Positions 27,104 through 37,178 of a DNA stretch of 64,000 nt are shown piece by piece (within the stretch, counting starts at the first letter, position 1; each line of letters starts with the position of its first letter). The notes under the pieces are model-generated. The model searched no databases. It was not told the DNA's origin and was given only the letters and a program-made list of their open reading frames with translations. This stretch comes from Haloferax denitrificans ATCC 35960 (lineage in GTDB: Archaea > Halobacteriota > Halobacteria > Halobacteriales > Haloferacaceae). The position numbers were made by a program, and so were the translations under genes. The stretch lies in NCBI RefSeq assembly GCF_000337795.1, contig NZ_AOLP01000001.1:62001-126000 (forward strand), written 5' to 3'.

Positions 27104-27859
27104 ATGGACAACAGCGAAGCGATCGATGCGCTCATCGAGCTCGGTCTGTCTACGTATGAAGCCCGGGTGTTTACCGCACTGATCGAACTCGGCGAGGGAA
27201 CGGCGCGCGAGGTTGCGAAGACGTCGGACGTCCCGCGGTCACAGGTGTATACGACGGCCAAAGAGCTGCAGTCGCGAGGGTTCATTAGCGTCCAACAGGC
27301 GAACCCACAGGTGTTCCAACCGATATCGCTGTCCGAGGTCGAGTCCCAACTCAGTCGCGAATTCGAATCCAAGCGTGACACGGCGTTCGATCGGCTCAAG
27401 ACGCTCGAACGACAGACCGCTCCGGCGGCCGAACAGAATGAAGACGTGTGGACGATCACGGGCACGCCGGCGATTATCGGCCGGGCCAGTCAACTCATCG
27501 ACGAAGCCGAAACGCGAGTGATCTACGGTGCCAAGAGCCTCGGGCATCCGGATGCCGAACTCCTGAGTACAGTCCGCTCGTGCTGTTCACGCGATGTCTC
27601 GGTACACCTGCTTCAGGATAGTGACCAAGAGATTTCGGACCAGTGGCGAGAGAACGAGTGTGTGTCCGTCGTGTCGATCCCACCGCAACAGGCCAAAGGT
27701 GACCACGCAGTTCGGCTGTTACTCGTCGATTCGGATAGCTTCCTGCTGAGTGTCCGTAGCAACCGATCGGCACCCGAAATCGCGATTTGGAGCGCAAACA
27801 CGACGTTCGCCGAGGCGTTCTCACAGCTCCTCACGAGCAGTCTCCCCGTTCCCGAGTGA
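27104..27859 (+). CDS. TrmB-family transcriptional regulator
   Basis: A 251-residue regulator with an N-terminal winged helix-turn-helix (about 8-75; LGLSTYEARVFTALIELGEGTAREVAKTS, with recognition helix SQVYTTAKELQSRG). A coiled linker (about 85-110, EFESKRDTAFDRLKTLERQ) leads to a C-terminal domain of about 130 residues that starts near VWTITGTPAIIGR. The TrmB family binds DNA through the wHTH, and many members sense sugars. It lies between a secreted Ig-like protein and the S-layer gene, so control of surface genes is possible but not shown. The C-terminal domain lacks the long sugar-binding region of the classical maltose regulators. Confidence 0.9.
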   Translation: MDNSEAIDALIELGLSTYEARVFTALIELGEGTAREVAKTSDVPRSQVYTTAKELQSRGFISVQQANPQVFQPISLSEVESQLSREFESKRDTAFDRLKTLERQTAPAAEQNEDVWTITGTPAIIGRASQLIDEAETRVIYGAKSLGHPDAELLSTVRSCCSRDVSVHLLQDSDQEISDQWRENECVSVVSIPPQQAKGDHAVRLLLVDSDSFLLSVRSNRSAPEIAIWSANTTFAEAFSQLLTSSLPVPE

Positions 27860-28206
27860 GAACCGACTGTCCATCCTGCCGACTCGCTTACCGCTGACGC
27901 CGTTCGCTGTTTGACAGTGTCGTGAACAGTCTCCGAGTTCTGACTGCGACCCAGAATTCGCGACTACTGGGCGTGCGATGTGCTACGACACGCCTTCCAG
28001 ACAGGTGCGACGAACACACCAGCTACCCGTTCAGAACCGGCTTTGAGACTACGGTCTCCACCTCGGTGCCGTCGGTGGCGACTCCTGCTCGTCAGAAGTG
28101 TCTCTTCGGGTTGGTGGGATAAAATAAAAAGACCGGAACGAATCCGGTTGGTTACTCGTCTGCTGTCGTCACGTCCTCGTCGGAGTGACGAGGAGGGGCG
28201 GCGGCG
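27860..28206. other. Convergent intergenic region
   Basis: The region lies between the 3' ends of the TrmB gene and csg. Apart from the csg terminator hairpin it holds no supported feature. Confidence 0.5.
28118..28149 (-). terminator. Terminator of the S-layer gene
   Basis: Read on the minus strand, ACCGGA and TCCGGT form a six-pair stem with a five-base loop (28132-28148), immediately followed by TCTTTTTATTTTAT. A stem plus a T-rich run 60 bases after the csg stop is the clearest terminator in the window, as expected for a very highly expressed gene. Confidence 0.8.
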
Positions 28207-30675
28207 TTAGTTCTCGCGGCGGAGTGCGAGAAGGGCCGCGCCGACGAGTGCGACGAGAGCGACTGCGATACCGAAGCCGGGCGTGTTGGAGGACGTGGTG
28301 GTCTCCTCAGTCGGCTCTTCGGTGGTCTCAGTCGGCTCTGCGGTCGTGGTCGTTTCCGTGGGTTCTTCCGTGGTCGTCGTCGTCTCGGTCTCCTCAGAGG
28401 ACGTCGTCGTGGTGTCCTCACGCTCGGAGACGACTTCGACGTTCACGGTGTCCGTGCTGTCGCCGTCGTCGGCTTCCACGGTGTACGTGCCAGTCTCGAA
28501 GTCAGTGGTGTCAACTTCGACCATCCACATGCCGTCGTTCTCCCACGAATCAGTGTCTTCGAGTGCGACGGACGTACCGTCTTCACTCGTCACTTCGACA
28601 CTGACGGTGTTGTCGTCGGGCTTGAGGTTCGTCGAGCCAGCGATGACCATCGTTTCACCGGTTGCGACCGGGTTGATGCCAGCCGCTTCAGCGGCGTCCG
28701 GGTAGATCGAGTCGATGGACGTCGAGGACTCGGCCAGACGGAACGTCTCGGTGACGATCAGGTCGTCGCTCGCCGTCTCGTCAACCGTTTCGGAGGCGAT
28801 GAGTTCGTTGACCTGTTCACCGCTGTTAGTACCGCCGTCAAGGGTGGCGAGATAGCTCTCCAGATCATCAAGGTTTGCCCCCGAGGACTCGGAGGGCAGC
28901 GAGCCGTCACCAACGTTACTGTCACGACCAACCGAGAGGATGTGGGCAGTGATCTGACCCTGTGCGAGGGAATCACCATCAACGTCATCGATGTTCAGGT
29001 CATCCTCCTCGAAGGTACTATCGCTGTCTACACTCACTCGCTGGTATCCAACGGATCCGCGCTCGTCAACAAAGATGACGAGGACGGAGTCAGCGCCAGA
29101 GGCAGAACCGTTAACGTCAACGGTTCCGTCCGTAGTGGCAACCTGGCCGTTGATCGTAGTGAACTGACCCGAGAGAGCCTGATCGGTTACACGGATCGAG
29201 TTACTGCTGCTCACACCACTCGTGAACTCCGACGTCGTGAGAGTGGAATCAACGCCGCTAGGCGAGTCAATGTCGGCGTCTTCCGCGTCAATGACGCCGA
29301 TGCGGTAGGTACCCGTCAGCGACAGGATGTTGTTAGCGGACGAGAGCTGAACGTCTTCTTCTTCGAACGTGTCGTCAGAGTCGACGCTAATCGTGTTGTC
29401 GCCGCCGTCGATTTCGAGGAGCTCCCAGTCGCCATCGTCGCGGACGTAGATTGCGACGTCGTCGGAGCTGGTAGCCGTCCCGTTAATATCAACTTCCGAG
29501 CCGACAACGTACTGGCCGGTCGGGTTCGAGAGCGTCGCGCCGCCCTCTTCGACGGTGAGCGTGATGTCGTTCACCGAATCGAAGTCGCCGCTGGCAGCCT
29601 CGGTGGCGTTCACGCCAACGTCGTACACTTCGATGTCGATGTCGCTGTCGTCAAGATACTGTGTTTCGATGCCACCAACGGCACTCGCGCCGTCGATTTC
29701 AACGACCGCGTACGCGATAGTCGCGTTGTCAGCCGTCGCGTTTTCCGACGTATCTGCGTTCGCAATGCCGACTTCCGAGGTGTCGCCGATGTTACGGAAG
29801 ACGCCCTCTGCCTGGGCAGTCGTGACATCGCTGTCACGGAGGTCGTTGGTGTCGATAGCGACAACGTGTTCGTTGCCGTCGATACCGTTCGTGACGGTGT
29901 ACTGAACGTCAGTACCCTGCGTCACGGACTCGCTGTCGAGTTCGATGCCGACCTCGTCCTGCGACGAGATCGTGAGGGTCAGCGTCTCGGAGGCCTCACC
30001 GAAGTCGAGGTCCTCAGCGCCTTCGACGATAATCGTGTACTCGCCGGCGTCCTGACCGGACATGTCGAGCTCGGCACCGACCTGTGCGTCGTCGTCAGCA
30101 TCAGCCGTTCCGTCGTCGATCACGTCGCTACCCTGAACAACCTCGTTGGAGATGTCCGTCCCACTTGGGTCTTCAACGGTAACTGTGACCTTCTCGGCGT
30201 CTTCGAAGTTGTAGTTAGCGCGGACGTAGAGTTCGCCAGCGTCGCCCGAGCTGAGGGCGGAGCCGGTGACGTCGCCACCACTGGCCGTCAGGATTTCGCT
30301 GGAAGTGATGCGCGGCGCGAGAACCGTGACACCGGGGGCACTGCTCGAACCATTAGTAGTGTACGCACCAACTGGCTGGGCATCCGAACTCTGTGGGATG
30401 GGTGAGTTCAGATCCAGGGTGACACCTTCTGCGCTGCCTGCGACACCCGTCAGAATCGAGTTGTTCTCTGCGAATCCGGCAGAGGTGTTAATGTCCTCAC
30501 CGAGGAAGACACGGTCTCCGGATTCGATTGTCTTGTTGAACGTTTCGTTGTCTGCGTCGAGATCTCCACGCTCCGCGGCGGCACTTCCCGTAAACGCGAT
30601 GGCTCCCGCAAAGACGGAGGTTACCATCAGCGCGGCGAGAAGTATCGCACGCGTTTGATTTTTGATCGTTGTCAT
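28207..30675 (-). CDS. csg: S-layer glycoprotein (major cell-surface glycoprotein)
   Basis: An 822-residue precursor of the protein that forms the cell wall lattice. The 34-residue signal peptide ([14 protein letters not shown] ... GSAAA) cleaves before ERGD. The mature start, the [12 protein letters not shown] region, [12 protein letters not shown] and the long stretch [20 protein letters not shown] match what I recall of Haloferax volcanii Csg closely. Ten N-x-S/T sequons are visible, including NKT at mature Asn13, a glycosylation site in H. volcanii. A Thr-rich linker (about 735-795), the O-glycosylation region, precedes the PGF-CTERM tail (TPGFG, a hydrophobic helix, RREN), which archaeosortase ArtA processes before lipid attachment. 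It has its own promoter and terminator and is monocistronic. Confidence 0.98.
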   Translation of the reverse strand: MTTIKNQTRAILLAALMVTSVFAGAIAFTGSAAAERGDLDADNETFNKTIESGDRVFLGEDINTSAGFAENNSILTGVAGSAEGVTLDLNSPIPQSSDAQPVGAYTTNGSSSAPGVTVLAPRITSSEILTASGGDVTGSALSSGDAGELYVRANYNFEDAEKVTVTVEDPSGTDISNEVVQGSDVIDDGTADADDDAQVGAELDMSGQDAGEYTIIVEGAEDLDFGEASETLTLTISSQDEVGIELDSESVTQGTDVQYTVTNGIDGNEHVVAIDTNDLRDSDVTTAQAEGVFRNIGDTSEVGIANADTSENATADNATIAYAVVEIDGASAVGGIETQYLDDSDIDIEVYDVGVNATEAASGDFDSVNDITLTVEEGGATLSNPTGQYVVGSEVDINGTATSSDDVAIYVRDDGDWELLEIDGGDNTISVDSDDTFEEEDVQLSSANNILSLTGTYRIGVIDAEDADIDSPSGVDSTLTTSEFTSGVSSSNSIRVTDQALSGQFTTINGQVATTDGTVDVNGSASGADSVLVIFVDERGSVGYQRVSVDSDSTFEEDDLNIDDVDGDSLAQGQITAHILSVGRDSNVGDGSLPSESSGANLDDLESYLATLDGGTNSGEQVNELIASETVDETASDDLIVTETFRLAESSTSIDSIYPDAAEAAGINPVATGETMVIAGSTNLKPDDNTVSVEVTSEDGTSVALEDTDSWENDGMWMVEVDTTDFETGTYTVEADDGDSTDTVNVEVVSEREDTTTTSSEETETTTTTEEPTETTTTAEPTETTEEPTEETTTSSNTPGFGIAVALVALVGAALLALRREN

Positions 30676-30699
30676 AGTGTACTTGTAGCGCCAGTATTT

Positions 30700-30725
30700 T
30701 CCGCGCAGTTTCGCTATAACGCGGA
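30700..30725 (-). promoter_or_regulatory. Hairpin in the csg leader
   Basis: TCCGCG and CGCGGA form a six-pair stem around a 14-base loop, 25-50 bases before the csg ATG. If transcription starts from the TATA box at 30763-30771, the hairpin lies in the 5' untranslated leader and could stabilise the message. Confidence 0.45.
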
Positions 30726-30762
30726 TCCCTACTAGCGGGGGATGGGCAGGGGTACGGTAGAA

Positions 30763-30771
30763 CCATATAAG
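30763..30771 (-). promoter_or_regulatory. TATA box of csg
   Basis: On the minus strand CTTATATGG is the best TATA element upstream of csg; it predicts a start near 30740 and a leader of about 65 bases. A second candidate, GTTATAGC near 30711-30719, lies inside the leader hairpin and would give a much shorter leader. Confidence 0.6.
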
Positions 30772-31129
30772 CGGCCTTGGTAAATGCTTTCTGTTTCTGT
30801 TGCATGTTCGGTCCTGTCCCCGTTGCCGTCTCGCAGTTGGTGTCCGGACGTAATCCCCGCCCACACGTGACAACGTTGGAGGTTAGGCGAACGGTGCCGG
30901 CCAACTCTCGGAGGCAGACGACCGAAAAAACGAGCTCCAGCGGAGTATCGAACCAATCAAGCCACCAACAACGACACGACGAGAACAGTCACGACGACGA
31001 TGGCTACCTCATCCTCGACAGGCCAACAAGACGCAAGGACAGAGACCACAACCGCCGAGACGGGCAGACCGGGAGTCCGCGGACAAGTCATGACTTCAGT
31101 CGCGAGTCGGCGGCAGTGCCACGTAGTCG
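30772..31129. other. Gene-free interval upstream of csg
   Basis: No credible gene. It contains upstream promoter sequence of csg and the 3' flank of the surface-protein gene at 31130. No T-rich terminator is obvious. Confidence 0.45.
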
Positions 31130-32707
31130 TTATTCGCGAGTGGTCACGTTCGATTCGATTTCTATCTCTTTCGGCCCCGCGACGATGGTGTCGTTGTAGC
31201 TAATCGAGACGTTCGCGGCCCCGGTTCTTGGCGGCGCGAAGTCACAGGCGATGACACCGTTCTGGCCGACGGTCGTCAGACACCGGGAGAAATAGGTGGT
31301 GCCCTCCTGTGACATCGTGAGGTCGATGTCCATCTTGGTCTGTGGGGCGAGGTTGGTCCGTGCCGAGACGTTAAGCTTCGTGCCGGACATGGTCGCCGTG
31401 AGATTGTCCACCGACGGTTCGGCGACCGTGAACGACTCGGTCAGTACGACCCGCTCCCCATCGGCGTGGATCTCGCTGTCGACCACGACGGACACGTTGT
31501 ACGTCCCGGTTTCCAAGCGCGTGGAGTCAGCGACGACGTTGAGCGTGTCAGTCTCCGCGTCGTATGCGACATCGAACACCGTCTGCGGGGAGACGAAGTC
31601 CATCTCGGAACTCTCGACGCGGAGATCGACGCCGGGGCCCACGTTACCGAGGGGACTCGACGCGTATTCGAGACGGCTCTGGGCGGTCTCCCCTCCGAAC
31701 GACACCGAAACAGCGCCCGTTCCCTCCGTACGGGGGTTGACAACGTGGTATTCGAACAGCAGCGTCTCGTTATCCGCGACCGAGATCGGCTCGTCGAATG
31801 CGACTGTCAGCCCGCCACTGGATGTGACCTGATATCGATTGACGGCAGTTCTGAGCGACCGGTCGATCTCACCGTCGGCATCCGTATCAATTCCGATGTG
31901 CTCGATCAGCTGCGAGCTGTGGAGGGACGGCGACGTCCCCTCGCGGTAGTTGATTCGGAGCGTTTGGCTCGTACGGACATCCGTCTGTGGCGACCACTGT
32001 ACAACGTGTGTCGTGTGCGCGCCCGTGGACGCGTTCCGCGCGAACACCGACTGCGTGCCCGGAGCGGGCCGCTGAACGGCGCTTTCGAGCCCACTCACGT
32101 GGTACTGCACGACTGCGTCGTCACCGACCGCGACGACGGGAGCGGACCCACTCCCGCGCGATCGGTCAGCACAGTCGACGGCACTGGGCTGCTGGGTGGC
32201 TGGTACCGAACACGCCGCGCTCCCTCGGACCGATGGGGGCTCAATCCAGAGACGGTCCGCAATCCGGGTCTGGCCGGCGGAGGCGATTACGTTGTACCGG
32301 CCGGTCGGAAGTGCTTCAGGGGCGGCCGCGTTCGGGCGCGTGAGGACGGAGACAGTATCGTTTGCGTCCGCCGTCCGGAATGCGGTGTCGGGGTCGTTCG
32401 CGTTCGCCGTGTCGAACACCACGGTGACAACGCCGTCGCCAGAGCCGTCGGTCGCTAAGACTGTCGCCGAGAAGTCGCCTTCCGCAGATGAGATTTGGAG
32501 TCTAGCCTCGTCGGTGTTGTTGAGGACCAGCGTGCGTTTTACGAAGTCGCCTTGCTGCTCAACCCGCTGGGCGTCGGCGAACCGCACCGTTTCGTCTGTC
32601 GGGTCCGACGCGTGCACAGCCATTGCGCCGCCCGGAATCGCCGTCAGCCCGAGAATCAACAAGAAGATAACAGATAATGTTCGTATCGAGCGGGTCCGTG
32701 GACTCAT
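31130..32707 (-). CDS. Secreted S-layer-like protein
   Basis: A 525-residue exported protein: signal peptide (1-31, ending GAMAVHA), then beta-rich modules to the end. Residues near 420-450 (TRLETGTYNVSVVV ... ESFTVAEP) resemble the module before the Thr-rich linker of Csg ([13 protein letters not shown]). The middle region (IGIDTDADGEID ... HVVNPRTEGTGAVSVSF, about 270-345) resembles a region of the beta-helix protein at 17582-20713. Four cysteines occur (ACSV, DCAD, RCLT, ACDF), unusual for a haloarchaeal surface protein and able to form two disulfides. There is no C-terminal membrane helix or PGF-CTERM tail. It lies upstream of csg on the same strand but with 454 bases between, so it is not in the same unit. 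Confidence 0.82.
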   Translation of the reverse strand: MSPRTRSIRTLSVIFLLILGLTAIPGGAMAVHASDPTDETVRFADAQRVEQQGDFVKRTLVLNNTDEARLQISSAEGDFSATVLATDGSGDGVVTVVFDTANANDPDTAFRTADANDTVSVLTRPNAAAPEALPTGRYNVIASAGQTRIADRLWIEPPSVRGSAACSVPATQQPSAVDCADRSRGSGSAPVVAVGDDAVVQYHVSGLESAVQRPAPGTQSVFARNASTGAHTTHVVQWSPQTDVRTSQTLRINYREGTSPSLHSSQLIEHIGIDTDADGEIDRSLRTAVNRYQVTSSGGLTVAFDEPISVADNETLLFEYHVVNPRTEGTGAVSVSFGGETAQSRLEYASSPLGNVGPGVDLRVESSEMDFVSPQTVFDVAYDAETDTLNVVADSTRLETGTYNVSVVVDSEIHADGERVVLTESFTVAEPSVDNLTATMSGTKLNVSARTNLAPQTKMDIDLTMSQEGTTYFSRCLTTVGQNGVIACDFAPPRTGAANVSISYNDTIVAGPKEIEIESNVTTRE

Positions 32708-33020
32708 ACCCCAGACTATCTGGTCTGGCAGTAAGTACTTTCTGTCACAGTCACTATCCTCAAACGCCTGTAGGTAGCTTGCACATCAGTTGAGAGACCA
32801 GTTTTGGGTTGCGTGCTGTCACCGCCCGTCACTAGCCCCGATAACCGTCCGTTTGACGTGGTTTCACTCGTCAAATGACTGGTTTTCTGTTGATTCACCG
32901 ACCAGTGTCCACAAAAGATATTAGTTGTGTGTCGCTACTGTTAGTAGAGATGTATACACAGGTGTTGCCTCGGTCGTCTTGTCCACTCAGTGCCCTCCCC
33001 TACACGTCTGAAACGTACTG
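32708..33020. other. Divergent control region before the second CARDB-RND pair
   Basis: No gene. A short dyad CTACT-gtt-AGTAG lies at 32935-32947, about 75 bases before the ATG at 33021. A/T-rich elements near 32915-32925 (AAAAGATATTAG) could be promoter sequence. Confidence 0.45.
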
Positions 33021-34655
33021 ATGTTCAGAGACACACTCCGTTCTACGCTTCTGACTCTCTGTCTCGTCTCCGTGCTGACTACCTCGATGGTCACCCCAGT
33101 CGTCGCCCAGACCGCGAGTTCGGGGCAAGTGTACGGGTCGCCCGACATCGACGTGTTCACCTCGACAAGCGAGTTCGAGCCCGGAACGCAGTCGGAGCTC
33201 AGGCTCACACTCCGAAACAACGGCCAGATCGACCAATCGGGTCCCGAACGCTACGAGAGCCGCGTGACGACTGCCCGCGGCGTCACGGTCGAAGCGAAGT
33301 CGGGAGACGCGCCCATCGAGATTAACACCGGCACTATCGGGGCCGGAAACGTCCCGACGGGCACGGTCGACCTTGCGCCGATCGATATCACGGTCTCCGA
33401 GAATGCGACCCCCGGAACGTATCGGATTCCGATCGAGGTGTCGTACACGTACACCCGACTCGTCGATTACGACCCGTCGGGTGCCGAGTACACGGACAAC
33501 ACGCGAACGAGAACCCACTACGTGACGGTTCGCGTCCGCGATCAGCCACGGTTCGAAGTCGTCGAGACGTCGTCGACCGCGCAGGTCGGGAACACTGGCG
33601 ACCTCTCCGTGACGATCGAAAACACCGGCACCCGAGCCGCGACCGAAGCGAGCGTCACGGCGACCTCGCGGAGCGACGAACTCGTGTTCGGGACGGCCTC
33701 GGCGAGTTCGACCGCGCAGGTCGGCCGCTGGGCCGTCGGCGAGCGTCGGACGGTCAATTACACCGTTTCGCTCGCCGAAGACGCAACGGTTCGCGGCTAC
33801 ACCGTTAATCTCGACGTCGACTACACCGATACGGACGGCATCGCTCGAACGTCGCGAACGATGAACATCGGCGTCACCCCCGCTGAAGAACAGAGCTTCG
33901 CCCTCGAAAACGTCTCTACGAACCTCCGTGTCGGCGCGGACGGAACGGTCTCGGGGACGGTCGTCAACAACGGGCCGAAACGCGTCGACGACCCCGTGCT
34001 CCGGCTCAGGTCGAGCAACCCGAACATCAACGTCGAGACGTCCGAATACGCGCTCCCGGACCTCGAACCGGGCGACAGTGCCACGTTCGAGTACGAGGTC
34101 GGCGTTAGCGACGCCGCGAGCGCGAACGTCCAACAGCTCAACCTCACGGTGGAGTACCGCAACAGCCGTGGGAACATCCGAGTCAGCGACGGGCTCACGA
34201 CCAACGCCGAAATCGCGCCGCACCGGGACCGCTTCGTCGTCGAGGTGGTCAACGACACGATCGAAGCAGGTAGTGACACCGCACTCCGCGTGCGGGTCAC
34301 TAACAACGGCGACGAGCCGCTCAGAAACATCGAAGCGAAAGCGTTCGTCCGCGACCCCCTCAGTAGTGACAACGACGAGGGCATCATCGGCGAACTCCAG
34401 CCGGGCGAATCCGAAGAGTTCACCATTGCGCTGAGCGCCGGGGCCGGCGCGTTGCCGAAGCGCTATCCGGTCTCCTTCGACTTCCAGTACGAGATGCCGG
34501 ACGGAGACACGGAAGTGTCGCAAACGTACACCGTGCCCATCGAAGTAATCGAGTCACAGGGCGGCGGCCTCCCGATCGGGCTGATCGTCGGTGCGGTCGT
34601 CGTTATCGGCGTGCTCGGTGTGTTCGGCTGGCGGCGCTTCAACACGGACGAGTAA
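33021..34655 (+). CDS. Secreted COG1361/CARDB-type protein paired with RND transporter 2
   Basis: A 544-residue paralogue of the protein at 20976-22598 with the same plan: signal peptide (1-31, ending VVAQ), an N-terminal module containing VYGSPDIDV (compare VYGNPELSL), CARDB-type modules with NTGTRAAT and LEPGDSATFEYEV, a C-terminal membrane helix (about 515-535) and a short tail RRFNTDE. It ends three bases before the transporter ATG. The matching order and lengths of the two loci show a duplicated functional unit. The protein should be displayed outside the membrane beside its transporter; its ligand is unknown. Confidence 0.88.
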   Translation: MFRDTLRSTLLTLCLVSVLTTSMVTPVVAQTASSGQVYGSPDIDVFTSTSEFEPGTQSELRLTLRNNGQIDQSGPERYESRVTTARGVTVEAKSGDAPIEINTGTIGAGNVPTGTVDLAPIDITVSENATPGTYRIPIEVSYTYTRLVDYDPSGAEYTDNTRTRTHYVTVRVRDQPRFEVVETSSTAQVGNTGDLSVTIENTGTRAATEASVTATSRSDELVFGTASASSTAQVGRWAVGERRTVNYTVSLAEDATVRGYTVNLDVDYTDTDGIARTSRTMNIGVTPAEEQSFALENVSTNLRVGADGTVSGTVVNNGPKRVDDPVLRLRSSNPNINVETSEYALPDLEPGDSATFEYEVGVSDAASANVQQLNLTVEYRNSRGNIRVSDGLTTNAEIAPHRDRFVVEVVNDTIEAGSDTALRVRVTNNGDEPLRNIEAKAFVRDPLSSDNDEGIIGELQPGESEEFTIALSAGAGALPKRYPVSFDFQYEMPDGDTEVSQTYTVPIEVIESQGGGLPIGLIVGAVVVIGVLGVFGWRRFNTDE

Positions 34656-34658
34656 CTA

Positions 34659-37178
34659 ATGGACTTCCAGATCGATTACCAGCACTACATCGACGTTGTC
34701 GACGGTTGGATAGTCGACCAGCCGAAGACAGTACTCCTCGCGTTCCTACTGCTTTCGGCGGGGTTTTCCGCCGGGCTCGGACAGTCTGGAACCTCGTCTG
34801 GAACCAGTCAGTTTACTGAAGACGTCCCCGCGTATCAGGCGTTCGAAGAGGTCAACGACAACTTCGAGCGGGTGACGTTCGAAGAAGACACCGGCACGAC
34901 ACAGCTCATCCAATCGGGGACGAACGTCCTGTCGAAGCCCGAGCTACTTCGGATGCTCAGGGCGCAACAGCGGTTGCAAGCGAATCCCGAGCTGTCGGTC
35001 GTACAGACGACGAGCGTCGCCCGGGCCGTCGCCAGAGTCATAGACCCATCGGCCACGACGCTCGCTGAAGAGATCGACGCCGTCGAACAGGCGACGCCGA
35101 CGGAGATCGACCGCGCAGTCCAAGTCGCCGTCGAACAGAACCCCGCGATTCGGGCGAGTCTGAGCGAGGACTTCAACGCGCGTTCCGCGTCCGCGTCCGC
35201 GACGATCGGTATCGTCACTCACTCGCTTAGCGGAGAAGTGTCCGACTCGGCGGGGACGGGCGGCGACAGCCCGCTGACGGAGATCCAACGTCACGCCGAG
35301 TTCATCGTCGGCTCCGTCGGCGGGGATATCCGGGTCTTCGGGAGCGGAATCCTCTCCGAAGAGTTCAACTCGGTGATCGGCGACTCCCTCGCGCTCGTCG
35401 TGCCCGCGGCGGTCGTTCTGATTCTGTTCTTCTTGGTGTTCGCCTACCGCGACCCGATCGACCTCCTGATCGGGGTCGTCTCCCTCGCGATGGCCGTCCT
35501 CTGGACGTTCGGGTTTATGGGCCTCGCAGGAATCGCGTTCTCGCAGATGCTGATTGCGGTGCCGCCGCTCCTCCTCGCGGTCGGTATCGACTTCGGGATC
35601 CACGCCATCAACCGCTACCGCGAAGAGCGGACCGAGGGCTTCGGCATCCACGAGTCGATGCGGACGGCGACTGACCAGCTTCTCGTCGCGTTCACTATCG
35701 TGACGGGAACGACCGTAATCGGCTTCGCGGCCAACGCGTCGAGCGACCTCGGGCCGATTCGGGACTTCGGTATCGTCGCGGCCGTCGGCATCGTGTTCAC
35801 CTTCCTCATCTTCGGCATCTTCCTGCCGGCGGCGAAGGTGTATCTGGACAGCCTCCGAGAGCGGGTCGGCTTCCCCGAATTCGGGTCCGAGCCACTCGGT
35901 GCAGAGGACACGGTGCTCGGGAAGGTCCTCCCCGTCGGGATTCACATCGCTCGTATCGCCCCGAAGGCGTTCCTCGTCATGCTGGTCGTGAGTACCGCGT
36001 GGATGGGGTACTACGGGTCGGGCGTCGAAAGTCGCTTCACGCAGGACTCGTTTCTCCCGCCGGAGGACAACCCGGAGTATCTCGAACTGTTCCCCCAACA
36101 ACTGCAACCGCGTGACTACACGGTGACGGAGACCACGAACTTCCTCGAAGACAACTTCCAGACGGGTGAAGAAGACGTCACGACGGTGTACGTAGAGGGC
36201 TCGCTCACGGACGGTGGTACCTTAGAGTCCATCTGGCGGGCCGGGAACAGCCCACCCGACAGCTTCGTCGTCGACGACGGCCACGCGCGGGAGACGAGTA
36301 TCATCACCGTCATCCAGAGCTACGCGGAGCGGGACCCCGAGTTCGCGGCGCTCGTCGCTCGGAACGACCGCGACGCGAACGGCATCCCCGACGACAACCT
36401 CAAGCAGATCTACGACGCGCTCCTCGACTCGCCCGCGCGCGGTCAGGCGCTCAACTACATCACCGACGATTACACCTCCGCGCGCGTCGAGTACGCGGTC
36501 GAATCCGACGCCAGTCAGGCCGACGTGACCGAAGACACGCGCGCGGTCGCGGACCGCTACCGCGTGGAGGCGACCGCCACCGGCAACGTCGTCATTCTGA
36601 AGGCCGTCTCGGACGTCATCGCGCAGTCGGCGTTCATCAGCCTCGTGCTCGCGCTCGGCGGCTCCGCGGTCTTCCTCATCATCATCTATGCCCTGCTCGA
36701 AGGCCGGCCCTCGCTCGGCGTCGTGAATCTGGTCCCGATCGTCGTGACTGTCGCCGCCATCGCCGCGACGATGCGGTATCTCGACATCCCGTTTAACGTG
36801 ATGACCGGGACGATCCTGTCTATCGGTATCGGCCTCGGAATCGACTACTCGGCGCACCTCGTCCACCGGTTCGCCGAGGAGTACGACGAGGGCACGGACG
36901 TCTTCGTCGCGCTGACCGACTCGGTGCGCGGGACCGGTGGCGCGCTCACCGGCAGTATGCTGACGACGGTGACCGGGATCGGCGTTCTCGTCATCGCGAT
37001 CACACCGATTCTCGGCCAGTTCGGGCTCCTGACCGGGGTCTCGATTCTGTACTCGTACGTGGCCTCGCTTGTCGTGTTGCCGCCGGCGCTCGTCGTCTGG
37101 GCGCGCTTCGTCCACGGCGAGAACGCAGAGACTGCCGGGACGGCGAGTGACCCGGACGGCGCGGGCGGTGCGGCGTGA
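34659..37178 (+). CDS. RND/MMPL-family transporter 2 (HAE3-like)
   Basis: An 839-residue transporter with the duplicated 12-helix RND plan and two large outer loops (about 45-235 and 460-660). Helix 4 has AVGIDFGIHAINRY with Asp311, and helix 10 has GIGLGIDYSAHLVHRF with Asp729, so both ion-relay aspartates are present, unlike transporter 1. The second loop contains an extra acidic stretch (RNDRDANGIPDDN) that could bind calcium. It starts three bases after the CARDB gene and must be cotranscribed. Export of lipids or envelope components is the family expectation. A cluster of Gly/Asp/Ala ends the protein. Confidence 0.93.
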   Translation: MDFQIDYQHYIDVVDGWIVDQPKTVLLAFLLLSAGFSAGLGQSGTSSGTSQFTEDVPAYQAFEEVNDNFERVTFEEDTGTTQLIQSGTNVLSKPELLRMLRAQQRLQANPELSVVQTTSVARAVARVIDPSATTLAEEIDAVEQATPTEIDRAVQVAVEQNPAIRASLSEDFNARSASASATIGIVTHSLSGEVSDSAGTGGDSPLTEIQRHAEFIVGSVGGDIRVFGSGILSEEFNSVIGDSLALVVPAAVVLILFFLVFAYRDPIDLLIGVVSLAMAVLWTFGFMGLAGIAFSQMLIAVPPLLLAVGIDFGIHAINRYREERTEGFGIHESMRTATDQLLVAFTIVTGTTVIGFAANASSDLGPIRDFGIVAAVGIVFTFLIFGIFLPAAKVYLDSLRERVGFPEFGSEPLGAEDTVLGKVLPVGIHIARIAPKAFLVMLVVSTAWMGYYGSGVESRFTQDSFLPPEDNPEYLELFPQQLQPRDYTVTETTNFLEDNFQTGEEDVTTVYVEGSLTDGGTLESIWRAGNSPPDSFVVDDGHARETSIITVIQSYAERDPEFAALVARNDRDANGIPDDNLKQIYDALLDSPARGQALNYITDDYTSARVEYAVESDASQADVTEDTRAVADRYRVEATATGNVVILKAVSDVIAQSAFISLVLALGGSAVFLIIIYALLEGRPSLGVVNLVPIVVTVAAIAATMRYLDIPFNVMTGTILSIGIGLGIDYSAHLVHRFAEEYDEGTDVFVALTDSVRGTGGALTGSMLTTVTGIGVLVIAITPILGQFGLLTGVSILYSYVASLVVLPPALVVWARFVHGENAETAGTASDPDGAGGAA

